Assembly: GCF_964022235.1 (NCBI RefSeq)
Contig: NZ_CAXHZL010000002.1
Coordinates: forward strand, 1 to 64,000
Direction of reading: 5' to 3'
DNA from: Limimaricola sp964022235
Lineage (GTDB): Bacteria; Pseudomonadota; Alphaproteobacteria; Rhodobacterales; Rhodobacteraceae
DNA length: 64,000 nucleotides
A program made the translations under genes and the position numbers. The stretch's first letter is position 1. Each line of letters begins with the position of its first letter. Shown in pieces: positions 7,883 to 16,423 of the stretch. The notes under the pieces were generated by a model, which saw only the letters and a program-made list of their open reading frames with translations, was not told the origin of the DNA and made no database searches.

Positions 7883-8875
7883 TCAACCTGCTGCAATCTC
7901 CTTGCGCAGCTGCACAAGTCGATCGCGTCTCTCATGGCGCGCGGCAAGAGCTTCGGCCATATCTACGCGTCTAAAACGGGTGGGGGCGTTAGGCTGCAGC
8001 TGCCCTACGAGATCCATATCCGCCGAGATAACTGCGCCGAGAGTGAAGTAGCCGCCACCTGAAACCGCGTCTCGATGCAGCACGATGGGCTCTTGCCCCC
8101 CGGGTACCTGGATCGACCCGTAGGAGTAGCAGCCGTCGACGATGTTCGAGGGGTCCGACCCTGCTCCAAAGACCGGTTTGCGCTCGACGAACTCCATCGC
8201 CCGCCCCCCTTTGAACCGATAGCCCATGCGGTCCGCCTCGGGGGCCACGCGCCATTCATCTTCAAAGAACTGCTGTTGCGCCGCCTCGGTCAGCCGATGC
8301 CAATAGAGCCCCGGCAGAACGCGTAGCTCCGCTGGATCGCCAGGGGCGCGCCTATTCTGTGGTGCGACCGTTGTGCCGGCCTTGGCCAAAGTCCGTGCGG
8401 CATCGGACGTCTGACCGGTGGGAAGCTGGTCTCCCACAGCGATGGCGCGCCCGTCGATGCCCCCCAGCGCTCCGATCGCGTAGGTCGAACGCGACCCCAG
8501 CGCCAATGGCGTGTCGATGCCACCAGCCACCGCGATATAAGCGCGGGCCCCGGCCTTCAGAAAGTCAAAGGACAGCACCTGCCCCGCACGAACCGCGATG
8601 GTTGTCCAGCTTGGTCGCGGCTCCCCGTCGATCCGAAGCGGCATGTCTGCCCCCGTCACGGCGATCACCGCGTCGCTGTCAAAGCGGACCTCGGGCCCCA
8701 TGAACACCGCCTCCAGCGCGGCCTGGCCTTCATCGTTGCCCACGAGCATGTTGGCCACGCGCAACGCGAAGCGGTCCATCGCGCCACCTTGAGGAATCCC
8801 CAAGTGGAAATAGCCCGGGCGGCCCAGATCCTGGATCGTCGTGGACAGGCCCGGCTTCAAAATCTCAAGCCCCAT
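7883..8875 (-). CDS. pxpC: 5-oxoprolinase subunit C / KipA-type carboxyltransferase-fold protein
   Basis: The 330-residue product begins MGLEILKPGLSTTIQDLGRP, the signature start of the PxpC/KipA (AHS2) family. It continues with GGAMDRFALRVANMLVGN and GARAYIAVAGGIDTP. With PxpA and PxpB it forms the ATP-dependent enzyme that opens 5-oxoproline to glutamate in the cytoplasm. The ATG overlaps the end of pxpB by 11 bp, so the two are translationally coupled. It is the last gene of its five-gene operon. Biotin-dependent carboxylation of a related amide is an alternative, because biotin genes sit in the same operon. Confidence 0.88.
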   Translation of the reverse strand: MGLEILKPGLSTTIQDLGRPGYFHLGIPQGGAMDRFALRVANMLVGNDEGQAALEAVFMGPEVRFDSDAVIAVTGADMPLRIDGEPRPSWTTIAVRAGQVLSFDFLKAGARAYIAVAGGIDTPLALGSRSTYAIGALGGIDGRAIAVGDQLPTGQTSDAARTLAKAGTTVAPQNRRAPGDPAELRVLPGLYWHRLTEAAQQQFFEDEWRVAPEADRMGYRFKGGRAMEFVERKPVFGAGSDPSNIVDGCYSYGSIQVPGGQEPIVLHRDAVSGGGYFTLGAVISADMDLVGQLQPNAPTRFRRVDMAEALAARHERRDRLVQLRKEIAAG

Positions 8876-9740
8876 CGAGCGCCTCCATCAGCCTTGCGTT
8901 GGTTCCGGTCATGTCGGCCTCGAAGGCCGCAAGGTCGAACTCGACCTCGGCGATGCGCGGGTGGTAACGCCCTTGGGCCACCTCTTCCTCGATCCGGTCG
9001 AACTCGGCCCGGTCGATGGGTTTCCACTTCACGATGTCGCCCGGTTTGAAGAACACCATAAAGTCGCGCAGGTAGCTTACCTTCTGCTCGGGATCGAAAA
9101 TCGGCATCGGCGTGATCCCGAACATCTGATACCCACCCGCGCCCCGCACAGAGTAGATGCATGAAAAACAGCCGCCATAGCCGACCGTGTGGCGCGGCGT
9201 GTCGGTGCGCGGACGTAGGTATTTCGGCACTTCGATCTGCTGCTCGCGCCCGACGAGCTGATAGAGAAAGGGCAGCCCCGAGACGAAGCCCACCATGGAT
9301 ACGAACCACGGCTGCGAATGATGCGCTTCGATGAAGGCCTCGACGCTGTCAAAGCCGTTGATCCGGGCGGCGTAGTCGAGATCGGTGCCAGAGGGGTCCT
9401 GATGCCGCTCGCGAAACCGCATCAGCGTCTCATGCGTCCACGGATCGCAGTAATAGACAGGAATCTCGATGATCCGCGTCGACAGTCGCTTCTCGGCGCT
9501 TTCGGTTCCCGCCTCCAGCGCCTTCAGACGTACCATCAGATCCTCGCCGGAGATCCGGTCAGGATCGAAGCGCAGCTGAAACGACGCATTGGCCGGGCAG
9601 ACTTCGGTGATGCCCTCGATCCCGGCCGCACGAACGGCATCGTGCATCGCCATGCTCTTGAAGAAGGCGGCGAGCGACATCTCTTCGTCCATCTCGACGA
9701 ATATGTGCTCGTCACCGCCGTAGGAATAGCGGGTTTTCAC
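8865..9740 (-). CDS. pxpB: 5-oxoprolinase subunit B / KipI-family protein
   Basis: About 291 residues from a GTG whose last two bases are shared with the stop codon of the biotin-carboxylase gene (GTGA overlap). I chose this start because the coding-like sequence (KTRYSYGGDEHIFVE) begins there. The KipI/AHS1 domain shows FVSGLPFLYQLVG, RTDTPRHTVGYGG and YQMFGITPMPIFDPE. Several Cys residues (GGCFSC) are unusual for the family. The length exceeds the roughly 220-240 of simple KipI proteins; the extra sequence lies at the N-terminus. It should pair with PxpC. Confidence 0.85.
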   Translation of the reverse strand: MKTRYSYGGDEHIFVEMDEEMSLAAFFKSMAMHDAVRAAGIEGITEVCPANASFQLRFDPDRISGEDLMVRLKALEAGTESAEKRLSTRIIEIPVYYCDPWTHETLMRFRERHQDPSGTDLDYAARINGFDSVEAFIEAHHSQPWFVSMVGFVSGLPFLYQLVGREQQIEVPKYLRPRTDTPRHTVGYGGCFSCIYSVRGAGGYQMFGITPMPIFDPEQKVSYLRDFMVFFKPGDIVKWKPIDRAEFDRIEEEVAQGRYHPRIAEVEFDLAAFEADMTGTNARLMEALDGA

Positions 9741-11119
9741 AGCGTCTCTCCTTGTGCGGCGGCCTTCAGCCCCCCATCGGCCAACCAAGTTTCGAGCCAG
9801 CCTGTATGCACCTTGCCCGATCGCAGCGCCGGATCGGCGGCAAGCGCGAGGTGCAGGGGGATCGTGGTCCTCAGCCCCTCGATCCGGCAACCGCGCAGCG
9901 CCTGCGCCATCCGCTCGATCGCCGTCGCGCGGTCAGCGGCATGAACGACGAGCTTGCCGAGGAGCGAGTCGTAGAAGGGCGGTACCGTGTATCCCTCGTA
10001 GAGAAAGTGATCCACGCGCACCCCCTCGCCCTCCGGCCAGCTCAAGCCGCTCACCGTGCCCGGAAACGGCGCGAACTGCAGCAGCGGATCCTCGGCGCAG
10101 ATCCGGACCTCGATCGCATGACCGTCGCGGACGACCTGTTTCTGGGTCAGCGGCAGCAGCGCGCCACCGGCGATCTCGATCATCATCACCACGAGATCGA
10201 GACCGGTGATCATTTCCGTCACCGTATGCTCTACCTGGATCCGGGTATTCATCTCGATGAAGTAAAACGCGTCGCCTGTTTCGTCGTAGAGGAACTCCAC
10301 TGTCCCGGCACCGCGGTAGCCCACAGCCTCAGCAAGTCGCACCGCGGCGTCGCACATCGCCGCGCGCGAGACCTGCGACAGCCCCGGCGCGCCCGCCTCT
10401 TCCCAGACTTTCTGACGGCGGCGTTGCACCGAGCATTCGCGCTCGAAGCAATGGATCGCGCTGGTGCCGTCTCCCATGATCTGAACTTCGATATGGCGCG
10501 GCCGCTCGATCGCCTTTTCGAGATAAAGCCCGCCATCCCCGAAGGCCGCCTGCGCTTCGGCACGGGCCTGTGGCGCAAGCCGGCGTAGCTCGTCTTCGTT
10601 CGCAGCGACCCGAATGCCGCGACCGCCACCGCCCGCGGCCGCCTTGAGCATGACCGGATATCCGATCTCTCTCGCCGCCTCGACCACCGCTGCGACATCG
10701 TCGAGCCGCCCATCCGAACCCGGCACGATCGGCACACCCGCCGCGCGGGCCGCCTCGCGCGCCGCGACCTTGTCGCCCATCCGCTCGATAGTGCGTGCCT
10801 CGGGACCGACGAACACCATCCCGGCGGCCACCACCGCCTCTGCGAAGGCCGCGTTTTCCGCGAGGAACCCGTAACCCGGATGCACGGCGTCGGCACCCGC
10901 CGAGCGGGCCGCCTCGATGACCGCCGAAATGTCGAGATAGGACTGAGACGCGGGTGCGGGGCCGATGCAGACGGCGGCATCGGCCTCTCGCACCGCCGAC
11001 ATCTCGTGATCCGCCTCCGAATAGGCCTGCACGGTCTCGATGCCCAGAACGCGCGCCGCGCGGATGATGCGCATCGCGATCTCGCCACGGTTGGCGATGA
11101 AGAGCCTCCGGATCGCCAT
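9737..11119 (-). CDS. Biotin carboxylase (AccC-like)
   Basis: About 460 residues from ATG at 11119, two bases after the carrier-gene stop. It has the full biotin-carboxylase layout: N-domain (RLFIANRGEIAMRIIRAA), ATP-grasp with the Gly-rich loop KAAAGGGGRGIRV, RHIEVQIMG, the metal/catalytic FIEMNTRIQVEH segment and GHAIEVRICAEDP. It carboxylates biotin on a carrier using ATP and bicarbonate. All key residues I could check are present. The position inside a pxpABC operon points to a dedicated carboxylation or activation step rather than fatty-acid synthesis. That role is inferred from context. Confidence 0.9.
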   Translation of the reverse strand: MAIRRLFIANRGEIAMRIIRAARVLGIETVQAYSEADHEMSAVREADAAVCIGPAPASQSYLDISAVIEAARSAGADAVHPGYGFLAENAAFAEAVVAAGMVFVGPEARTIERMGDKVAAREAARAAGVPIVPGSDGRLDDVAAVVEAAREIGYPVMLKAAAGGGGRGIRVAANEDELRRLAPQARAEAQAAFGDGGLYLEKAIERPRHIEVQIMGDGTSAIHCFERECSVQRRRQKVWEEAGAPGLSQVSRAAMCDAAVRLAEAVGYRGAGTVEFLYDETGDAFYFIEMNTRIQVEHTVTEMITGLDLVVMMIEIAGGALLPLTQKQVVRDGHAIEVRICAEDPLLQFAPFPGTVSGLSWPEGEGVRVDHFLYEGYTVPPFYDSLLGKLVVHAADRATAIERMAQALRGCRIEGLRTTIPLHLALAADPALRSGKVHTGWLETWLADGGLKAAAQGETL

Positions 11120-11121
11120 GC

Positions 11122-11355
11122 TCAAGCCAACCGAGCCAAGGCCGCACCTGCCTGAACCGGGGCGGCATTCTCGGCCAGATAGCTCTCGAAAGTGCCGGCG
11201 CTCTCGGCCTTCACCTCGATAAAGGTCTTCATCACCTCGATCAGCCCGATAACCTCGCCCACCGCGACATTGTCGCCCTTGGATTTATAGGGGGCCGCAT
11301 CCGGCTCGGGGCGCTGGTAGAAGGTGCCCGGCAGAGGGGAGGGTATTTCGGTCAT
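11122..11355 (-). CDS. Biotin carboxyl carrier protein (AccB-like, short)
   Basis: The 77-residue protein is almost only the biotinyl domain. The motif GLIEVMKTFIEVKAE contains the Lys that is biotinylated (EVMKT rather than the commoner EAMKM). The long N-terminal region of fatty-acid-synthesis AccB is missing. I chose ATG at 11355 because an AAGGAG ribosome-binding site lies 10 bases upstream and homology-like sequence begins there (MTEIPSPLPGTFYQRP). It sits between pxpA and the biotin-carboxylase gene and presumably serves that carboxylase. Confidence 0.85.
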   Translation of the reverse strand: MTEIPSPLPGTFYQRPEPDAAPYKSKGDNVAVGEVIGLIEVMKTFIEVKAESAGTFESYLAENAAPVQAGAALARLA

Positions 11356-11377
11356 GTCGCTCAAACTCCTTGATGTT

Positions 11378-12157
11378 TCAGGCCTGGCCGATGACCTGGG
11401 CCGCTGGCGCAATGCGGATGCCATGCGTCTCGAGCCGGTCTCGTATGGCCCGCCCGATATCTAGCGCGCCGGGTGTGTCGGAATGAAAGCAGATCGAGTC
11501 GAAACCGATCTCGATCTCCGTGCCGCTCACGCTCCTCACCACGCCGTCGCGGCAGGCATGCAGGCATTTTTCGGCGATAGCCGCGGGATCGGGCCGCTCC
11601 ACCTTGCGGGCAAAGACGATGGCGCCGCTGTCGTCGTAATCGCGGTCGGCGAAGAACTCGCGCACCACCGGATGTCCGGCCGCACGGGCGGCGCGGTAGG
11701 TCTCAGAGGCTTCCATGCAAAACAGGATCGTGCCGGGGGCCACGCGTGACAGCGTTTCGATCAGCGCCTCGGAGAACCGTGCCGAGGCCGCGATATCCAT
11801 GAACAGCGCACCGTGCGGCTTGATGTGTTGCAAGGCTTGGCCATGGCGCGTCGCAAAAGCTTGCAACGCCCCGACCTGATAGACGATGTCATTGATCAGC
11901 TCCGCATCGGAGGCTCGGATCGAGCGACGACCGAAGCCTTGAAGATCGCGGTAGCCCGGATGCGCGCCAAGCGCGACCCCGTGCGAGACCGCAAGGGCCA
12001 CGACCTCGTCCATCACATTGGGATCACCGGCATGAAACCCCGTGGCGATGTTGGCCGAGCTGATCAGCGGCATCAGCGCCGCATCCTCCGTCTCGCCGAG
12101 CCGCCACTGCCCGAACCCTTCGCCCATGTCGCAGTTCAGATCGACCGATCTTGTCAT
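11378..12157 (-). CDS. pxpA: 5-oxoprolinase subunit A, LamB/YcsF family
   Basis: The 259-residue product begins MTRSVDLNCDMGEGFGQW, the family hallmark. It contains NIATGFHAGDP, GAHPGYRDLQGFGRR, IKPHGALFMD and EFFADRDYD. PxpA works with PxpB and PxpC in ATP-driven opening of 5-oxoproline. It is first in the minus-strand operon pxpA-carrier-carboxylase-pxpB-pxpC and diverges from a LysR gene 99 bp away. ATG at 12157 is preferred over upstream in-frame starts because those residues lack family resemblance and would overlap the divergent gene. Confidence 0.93.
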   Translation of the reverse strand: MTRSVDLNCDMGEGFGQWRLGETEDAALMPLISSANIATGFHAGDPNVMDEVVALAVSHGVALGAHPGYRDLQGFGRRSIRASDAELINDIVYQVGALQAFATRHGQALQHIKPHGALFMDIAASARFSEALIETLSRVAPGTILFCMEASETYRAARAAGHPVVREFFADRDYDDSGAIVFARKVERPDPAAIAEKCLHACRDGVVRSVSGTEIEIGFDSICFHSDTPGALDIGRAIRDRLETHGIRIAPAAQVIGQA

Positions 12158-12241
12158 ACGGACGGCTCCTGTCCTTAGCCTTTGGAGCGAGTGTCCGGTG
12201 GATGGAGCCTGCTGTAAAATTCCGATTTCCGTTATCACAGT

Positions 12242-12256
12242 ATCGAAAAAACAGAT
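12242..12256. promoter_or_regulatory. Candidate LysR-type site in the lysR/pxpA divergent region
   Basis: ATC (12242-12244), nine bases, GAT (12254-12256) match the ATC-N9-GAT half-site pattern known for some LysR regulators. The arms extend to TATC/GATA, and the site abuts the annotated ATG. If it is a real operator, the in-frame ATG at 12269 may be the true start. Confidence 0.3.
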
Positions 12257-13165
12257 ATGGTTCGAATCATGAACCTGCGTCACCTCAAATACTTCGTGGC
12301 CACGGCCGAAACCGGTCAGGTCAGTCGCGCTGCGCGAGCGCTGTCGATCTCGCAAAGCGCTGTTACCGGCGCGATCACTGATCTCGAGCGCGAAGTGGGT
12401 ACAGAGTTGTTTTCGCGCAGCCCGCGGGGCATGGAACCCACGGCGGCAGGGCGTGAGTTTCTGTCCGGGGCCTATGAGATACTGTCGCGGCTCGACGAGA
12501 TGCGGGCACTGGCGCGACGCAGCTCGTCGCTGTCCGCCAAGGTGCGTCTTGCCGCAACCTACACGGTGATGGGGTATTTTCTACCGCGACATCTCGAACG
12601 ATTGGCGCGCCTGCACCCCAACCTCGAAATCGACCTTCTGGAGCTCAATCGTGCGGAGATCGAAATCGGCCTGCGTGAAGGTTCGATCGATATCGCCTTG
12701 CTGCTGACCTCGAACCTCGATGCCGCCGACCTCGCCTCTGAAACGTTGCTGCGCTCGCCAAGGCGGCTTTGGGTCGCGAGCGGGCACCGGTTCGCCTCGA
12801 GAACCGAGGTCGGGTTCGACGAGATCGCGCAGTGCGACTACATCATGCTGACCGTGGACGAGGCGGCGCAGACGACACGGCGCTATTGGTCGGGGACCGG
12901 TCATGCCCCACGCATCCGGCTCGAGACCTCCGCGGTCGAAGCCGTACGTTCGATGGTTGCTAACGATCGCGGCGTGACGATCCTATCGGACATGGTGCAT
13001 AGGCCGTTTTCGCTCGAAGGCCGGCGCATCCGTACAGTCACGACGTCGATGCCAGTGCCGACAATGGATGTCGGTCTGGCTTGGCGGCGCGGTGTCGAAC
13101 TGGGACCGGGCGCGAAGTTACTGGCTCACTATTTCCGTTGCAGCTTCGACGCCTCGCTGTTTTAG
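12257..13165 (+). CDS. LysR-family regulator of the pxp operon (inferred)
   Basis: About 302 residues from ATG 12257, or 298 from ATG 12269; MNLRHLKYFVATAETG is a typical LysR opening, so the later start is plausible. The winged HTH includes VSRAARALSISQSAVTGAI. An effector domain begins near residue 95. The gene diverges from pxpA across about 100 bp, the classic arrangement for a LysR regulator and its target operon. Its 3' end overlaps the convergent asparaginase pseudogene by 4 bp. Confidence 0.9.
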   Translation: MVRIMNLRHLKYFVATAETGQVSRAARALSISQSAVTGAITDLEREVGTELFSRSPRGMEPTAAGREFLSGAYEILSRLDEMRALARRSSSLSAKVRLAATYTVMGYFLPRHLERLARLHPNLEIDLLELNRAEIEIGLREGSIDIALLLTSNLDAADLASETLLRSPRRLWVASGHRFASRTEVGFDEIAQCDYIMLTVDEAAQTTRRYWSGTGHAPRIRLETSAVEAVRSMVANDRGVTILSDMVHRPFSLEGRRIRTVTTSMPVPTMDVGLAWRRGVELGPGAKLLAHYFRCSFDASLF

Positions 13166-14139
13166 GCGTGAGCCAAGGCCTGCGCGATCTCGTCGTGCCC
13201 CGCGCCCGCGGCCAGAAGCGCCGAAAGCAGCAGCCGGGCCTTGAGCCCCGACAGCGTGCCGGTCAGCAGCCCCCCTGCCTCGATGAGCGTGGTCGCACCG
13301 CTGTCGCCGCCGTAAACCGCACGGGTGCGGCTTTCCACGCAGCGCGAGGCGATGAGCACGGGCACGCCAGCCTTAGTAAGCCGCCGCACCGCCGCCCCGA
13401 AGCCGCGCGGCGCGTTGCCGCGACCGAACCCCTCGATGACCACGCCGCGCGCGCCATGCCCGGCGCAGAAGTCGAGAAACGCCGGTGTCGTGCCGAGCGC
13501 GAGCCGGACCAGCTCCACCTCCTCGACCAGCCCGGCATCGGCCACCACCCTGCGCGGGCCGGGGTGGCGGTAGAGATGCACCTCGCCGAGATCGACCTAA
13601 CCCAGCTTGCCCAGTCCGGGCGAGCGGAAGGTGTCGGTGCGCGAGCTGTGCATCTTGGTCACGTCGCGCGCGGCATGGATCTCGCCTTCGAAGACGATCA
13701 CCGCGTCGATGCCGCGCGTGGCCCCATCGGCCGCCACGCGGATGGCATCGGCGATGTTGCGCGGCCCGTCGCTGTCGGGATCGCCCGCGTGGCGCTGCGC
13801 GCCGGTGAAGACGATCGGCTTGTCGCCCGCCACGAGGATATCGACGAGATAGGCGCTCTCCTCCATCGTGTCGGTGCCATGGGTGACGACAACACCGGCG
13901 CAGCCCGGATCCTGCAACACGGCGCGGATCGCGGCGACGAGACCGTGGGCATCCGACAAGGTAAGCGCGAAGCTGTTGAGCTCGCGGAACTCCTCGACCT
14001 GGACCTCGATCCCGTCCAGCGGATCGTGCAGATTGGCCAGAAGCGCACTTCCGCCCAGACCGGCGACGACCGCGCCCGCCTCATCGGAATGGCGCGAAGC
14101 GATGGCGCCGCCCGTCGAAATCAAGGCCACATGTCTCAC
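13162..14139 (-). pseudogene. L-asparaginase with an in-frame amber codon and altered nucleophile
   Basis: Reading from GTG 14139 gives MRHVALISTGGAIAS, then the second active-site motif THGTDTMEESA and KPIVFTGAQRHAGDP, clear type I/II asparaginase signatures. A TAG codon at 13597-13599 interrupts GLGKLG-stop-VDLGEVHLYR, and the same frame continues with family-like sequence to 13162. The catalytic Thr of the first motif (TGGTIA in active enzymes) is Ala, codon GCC. Two independent inactivating changes suggest a decaying gene. Read-through or sequence error remains possible for the stop. The start overlaps the upstream solute-binding gene (GTGA). Confidence 0.8.
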
Positions 14140-15389
14140 GTTCCGTTCCTTTTGACCCGCCCCTGCCCGCCGCGGGCGAGATCGACGAGTTCCCCCCATC
14201 GCCTGACAAGATAATTGTGCTCGTCCATGGTGGTGTTCCAGACGGCAATATGCGCAGCACGGGTCCAGTAGGAGCCGCCCGAGCGGACCTCGCCTACGCG
14301 GATCGCGGAATGTCCCGAAGGGTCCGGCAAGGTCCGAACGGCCGGTCGACCCTCGTACCAGTAGTCCCACTCGTCTGGATCGAGGAAATCGCGGACGCGG
14401 GAAGGCACCGACATGTAGTAGCCTTGCCGCGCCATGACGGCTCCCGGCCAGCCCGATAGGAACCAGTTCAGGTACGCATAGGCCCGGTCGAGCCGGTCGC
14501 CTTCGAGGTGCCGAGCGAGACACAACCCGCCATGCCAGGCCCGGTAGCCTTCGACCGGCACGGCCTGCCGAATTCGCACCGACCGGCTCTTGAGGGCGAT
14601 CACGGCAGGCGACCACATCGAGGCAATCACCGCGCGCTTGTCTTCGAACAGCGCACGCGCCTCATCGATGGTGCGCCAGAACGGTGCAAAATGCCCGCTC
14701 CGGACCATCTCAGTCGCGTGGTCGATCAGCATGTCGATCTCGGCGACCGACATGTTTCCCATGTTCGCGAAACGCAGTCCTGACTTCGCCTGTGCCGCGA
14801 GCGCTAGGTCGAAAATGCCGATTGCGGGTTCGTCAACGATCGCGGTCCGGCCGTGCCAGCGCGGGTCCAGCAACTCGCCCCAAGAGCTGACTTCCGCATC
14901 GACATCGAGACCGGTCGCGAGTTCGTTGACCCCGAAGCAGTCGAAGTTGTGGACGGTCGGCAACATGGAGATCCGCCCCGACGGCACCCGCGAAAGCGAA
15001 TTGTCGTCTTGTACGAACAGCCGCGTCACTGGCGCGTCGCCCAAACCCACCCTGGCCTCTGCGGAGATGCTTCCGGTTCTGGTCAGGTCGGTGACGTCGT
15101 TCCAGGCATCAATCCGGCTTACGTCGATCGGTTGGATCGCGCGCCAGTGCCAGACGATATCGAGGTTATGAAAGCACTGATCGTAGACATCGTAGCGCCC
15201 GGGCTCGGTGGCCGCGATCCGCTGGGCCGTGACAAAATCATGCTGTTCGAACTCCAGCGCAAACCCAAGGTCCGCTTCTGCCTGCGCCTGAAGCTGGCGA
15301 AAGGGCGTGATCTCGGTGCATAGTACCCGCAGGGGTGACAGCTGGGCACGACCGACAACCGCAGGGGCCGAAGCGGCAGGTTCGATCAT
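14136..15389 (-). CDS. Solute-binding-protein homologue lacking an export signal
   Basis: The 417-residue product resembles spermidine/putrescine-type extracellular solute-binding proteins (YDVYDQCFHNLDIVW, LPTVHNFDCFGVN, ARQGYYMSVPS). It shares the C-terminal pattern YWYEGxP...GG...W...LxxRW with the Tat-exported protein encoded at 18900-20132, so the two are probably paralogues. Its N-terminus (MIEPAASAPAVVGRAQLSPL) has no hydrophobic core, lipobox or twin Arg. It is either cytoplasmic, with a sensing or enzymatic role, or its start is misplaced. It begins 2 bases after the GTPase gene ends and overlaps the asparaginase start. Confidence 0.8.
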   Translation of the reverse strand: MIEPAASAPAVVGRAQLSPLRVLCTEITPFRQLQAQAEADLGFALEFEQHDFVTAQRIAATEPGRYDVYDQCFHNLDIVWHWRAIQPIDVSRIDAWNDVTDLTRTGSISAEARVGLGDAPVTRLFVQDDNSLSRVPSGRISMLPTVHNFDCFGVNELATGLDVDAEVSSWGELLDPRWHGRTAIVDEPAIGIFDLALAAQAKSGLRFANMGNMSVAEIDMLIDHATEMVRSGHFAPFWRTIDEARALFEDKRAVIASMWSPAVIALKSRSVRIRQAVPVEGYRAWHGGLCLARHLEGDRLDRAYAYLNWFLSGWPGAVMARQGYYMSVPSRVRDFLDPDEWDYWYEGRPAVRTLPDPSGHSAIRVGEVRSGGSYWTRAAHIAVWNTTMDEHNYLVRRWGELVDLARGGQGRVKRNGT

Positions 15390-15391
15390 GA

Positions 15392-16423
15392 TCAGGCCTC
15401 GACCTGCGCCGAGTTCGAAAGCCTGTTGAAGACATGGAACGAGCGTCGGATTACTTCAGGATCGAGCCCTTCAAGAATGAACACTAGTCGGGAGTAGCGC
15501 TCGTTCGTCGGCCAGCGCGACAAGTGTACTGGCGGATGCACGAGGTGCTGCACCCCATGTACAGCCACGGGCCGATCCTCGCCCTCTACGTCGAGGATGC
15601 CCTTGACCCGAAAGATCCGGTCGCCGTGCCGGTTCAGCAGCATCGTCAGCCAGATGCCAAAGGCGGTCCAGTCGATCCGCTCTTCGATCACCAGCGAAAA
15701 AGAGACGACGCCGAGACCCTTATCGTGGTGATGGTGACCGCGCTTGCCATCATGCGCAAGATCGTCCGTCTCAGTCAGGGCGGGCTCTGGCGCGGTCTGG
15801 GTCCAGCGCGACGGATCCTCGCTGAGCATTTCGCCAGGCGCGGTATCACGCGCAATCAGCACACGGGCCGCGGGGTTGAGGCGCTCCAGCCGGGTCCGCA
15901 GCGCGCTCGTCTCGGTTGGGGCGCAGAGGTCAGTCTTAGTGAGCGCGATCACATCCGCCGCGCCGATCTGGCGCACCGCCTCGTCGCGCGCCTTGATCTG
16001 CGCGCCCGCGTTGACAGCGTCGACGGTGGTGATCACCTGCCCGACCGTGAAATGGCTGCGCAGGACCGGGTGAGCGCGAATGGTGGAAAGAACCGGAAAC
16101 GGGTCCGCCAACCCCGTGCTTTCGATCACCACGCGATCAAAGGCGGGGATCTCACCGCGCGCGCGGCGCGAAAACAGGTCGGACAGGCTGTCGGCGACCT
16201 CGCCGCGCACCGTGCAGCACAGGCAGCCCGATTTCATCAGCATCACCGTGTCGTCGATCCGGTCGAGCAGCTCGTGATCGAGCCCGACTTCGCCGAACTC
16301 GTTGATCAGCACAGCCGCCCCGGCCATCGAGGGATCCGACAGCATCCGCTGCAACAAGGTGGTCTTGCCCGAGCCCAGAAAGCCGGTGAGCAGATTGACC
16401 GGGATCGGGGATCTGTCGCTCAT
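15392..16423 (-). CDS. COG0523 (CobW-like) GTPase, putative metal chaperone
   Basis: The 343-residue protein has the P-loop GFLGSGKTT (14-22), the family Cys motif GCLCC (Cys67, Cys69, Cys70), a TKTD base-recognition motif and a His-rich stretch (HHHHD, near residue 232) before the C-terminal CobW domain. Such GTPases deliver metals, often zinc or cobalt, or insert them into client enzymes. In this operon the deacetylase is the obvious metal-dependent client; that is inference. The start overlaps the preceding small gene by 4 bp (ATGA). Confidence 0.9.
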   Translation of the reverse strand: MSDRSPIPVNLLTGFLGSGKTTLLQRMLSDPSMAGAAVLINEFGEVGLDHELLDRIDDTVMLMKSGCLCCTVRGEVADSLSDLFSRRARGEIPAFDRVVIESTGLADPFPVLSTIRAHPVLRSHFTVGQVITTVDAVNAGAQIKARDEAVRQIGAADVIALTKTDLCAPTETSALRTRLERLNPAARVLIARDTAPGEMLSEDPSRWTQTAPEPALTETDDLAHDGKRGHHHHDKGLGVVSFSLVIEERIDWTAFGIWLTMLLNRHGDRIFRVKGILDVEGEDRPVAVHGVQHLVHPPVHLSRWPTNERYSRLVFILEGLDPEVIRRSFHVFNRLSNSAQVEA

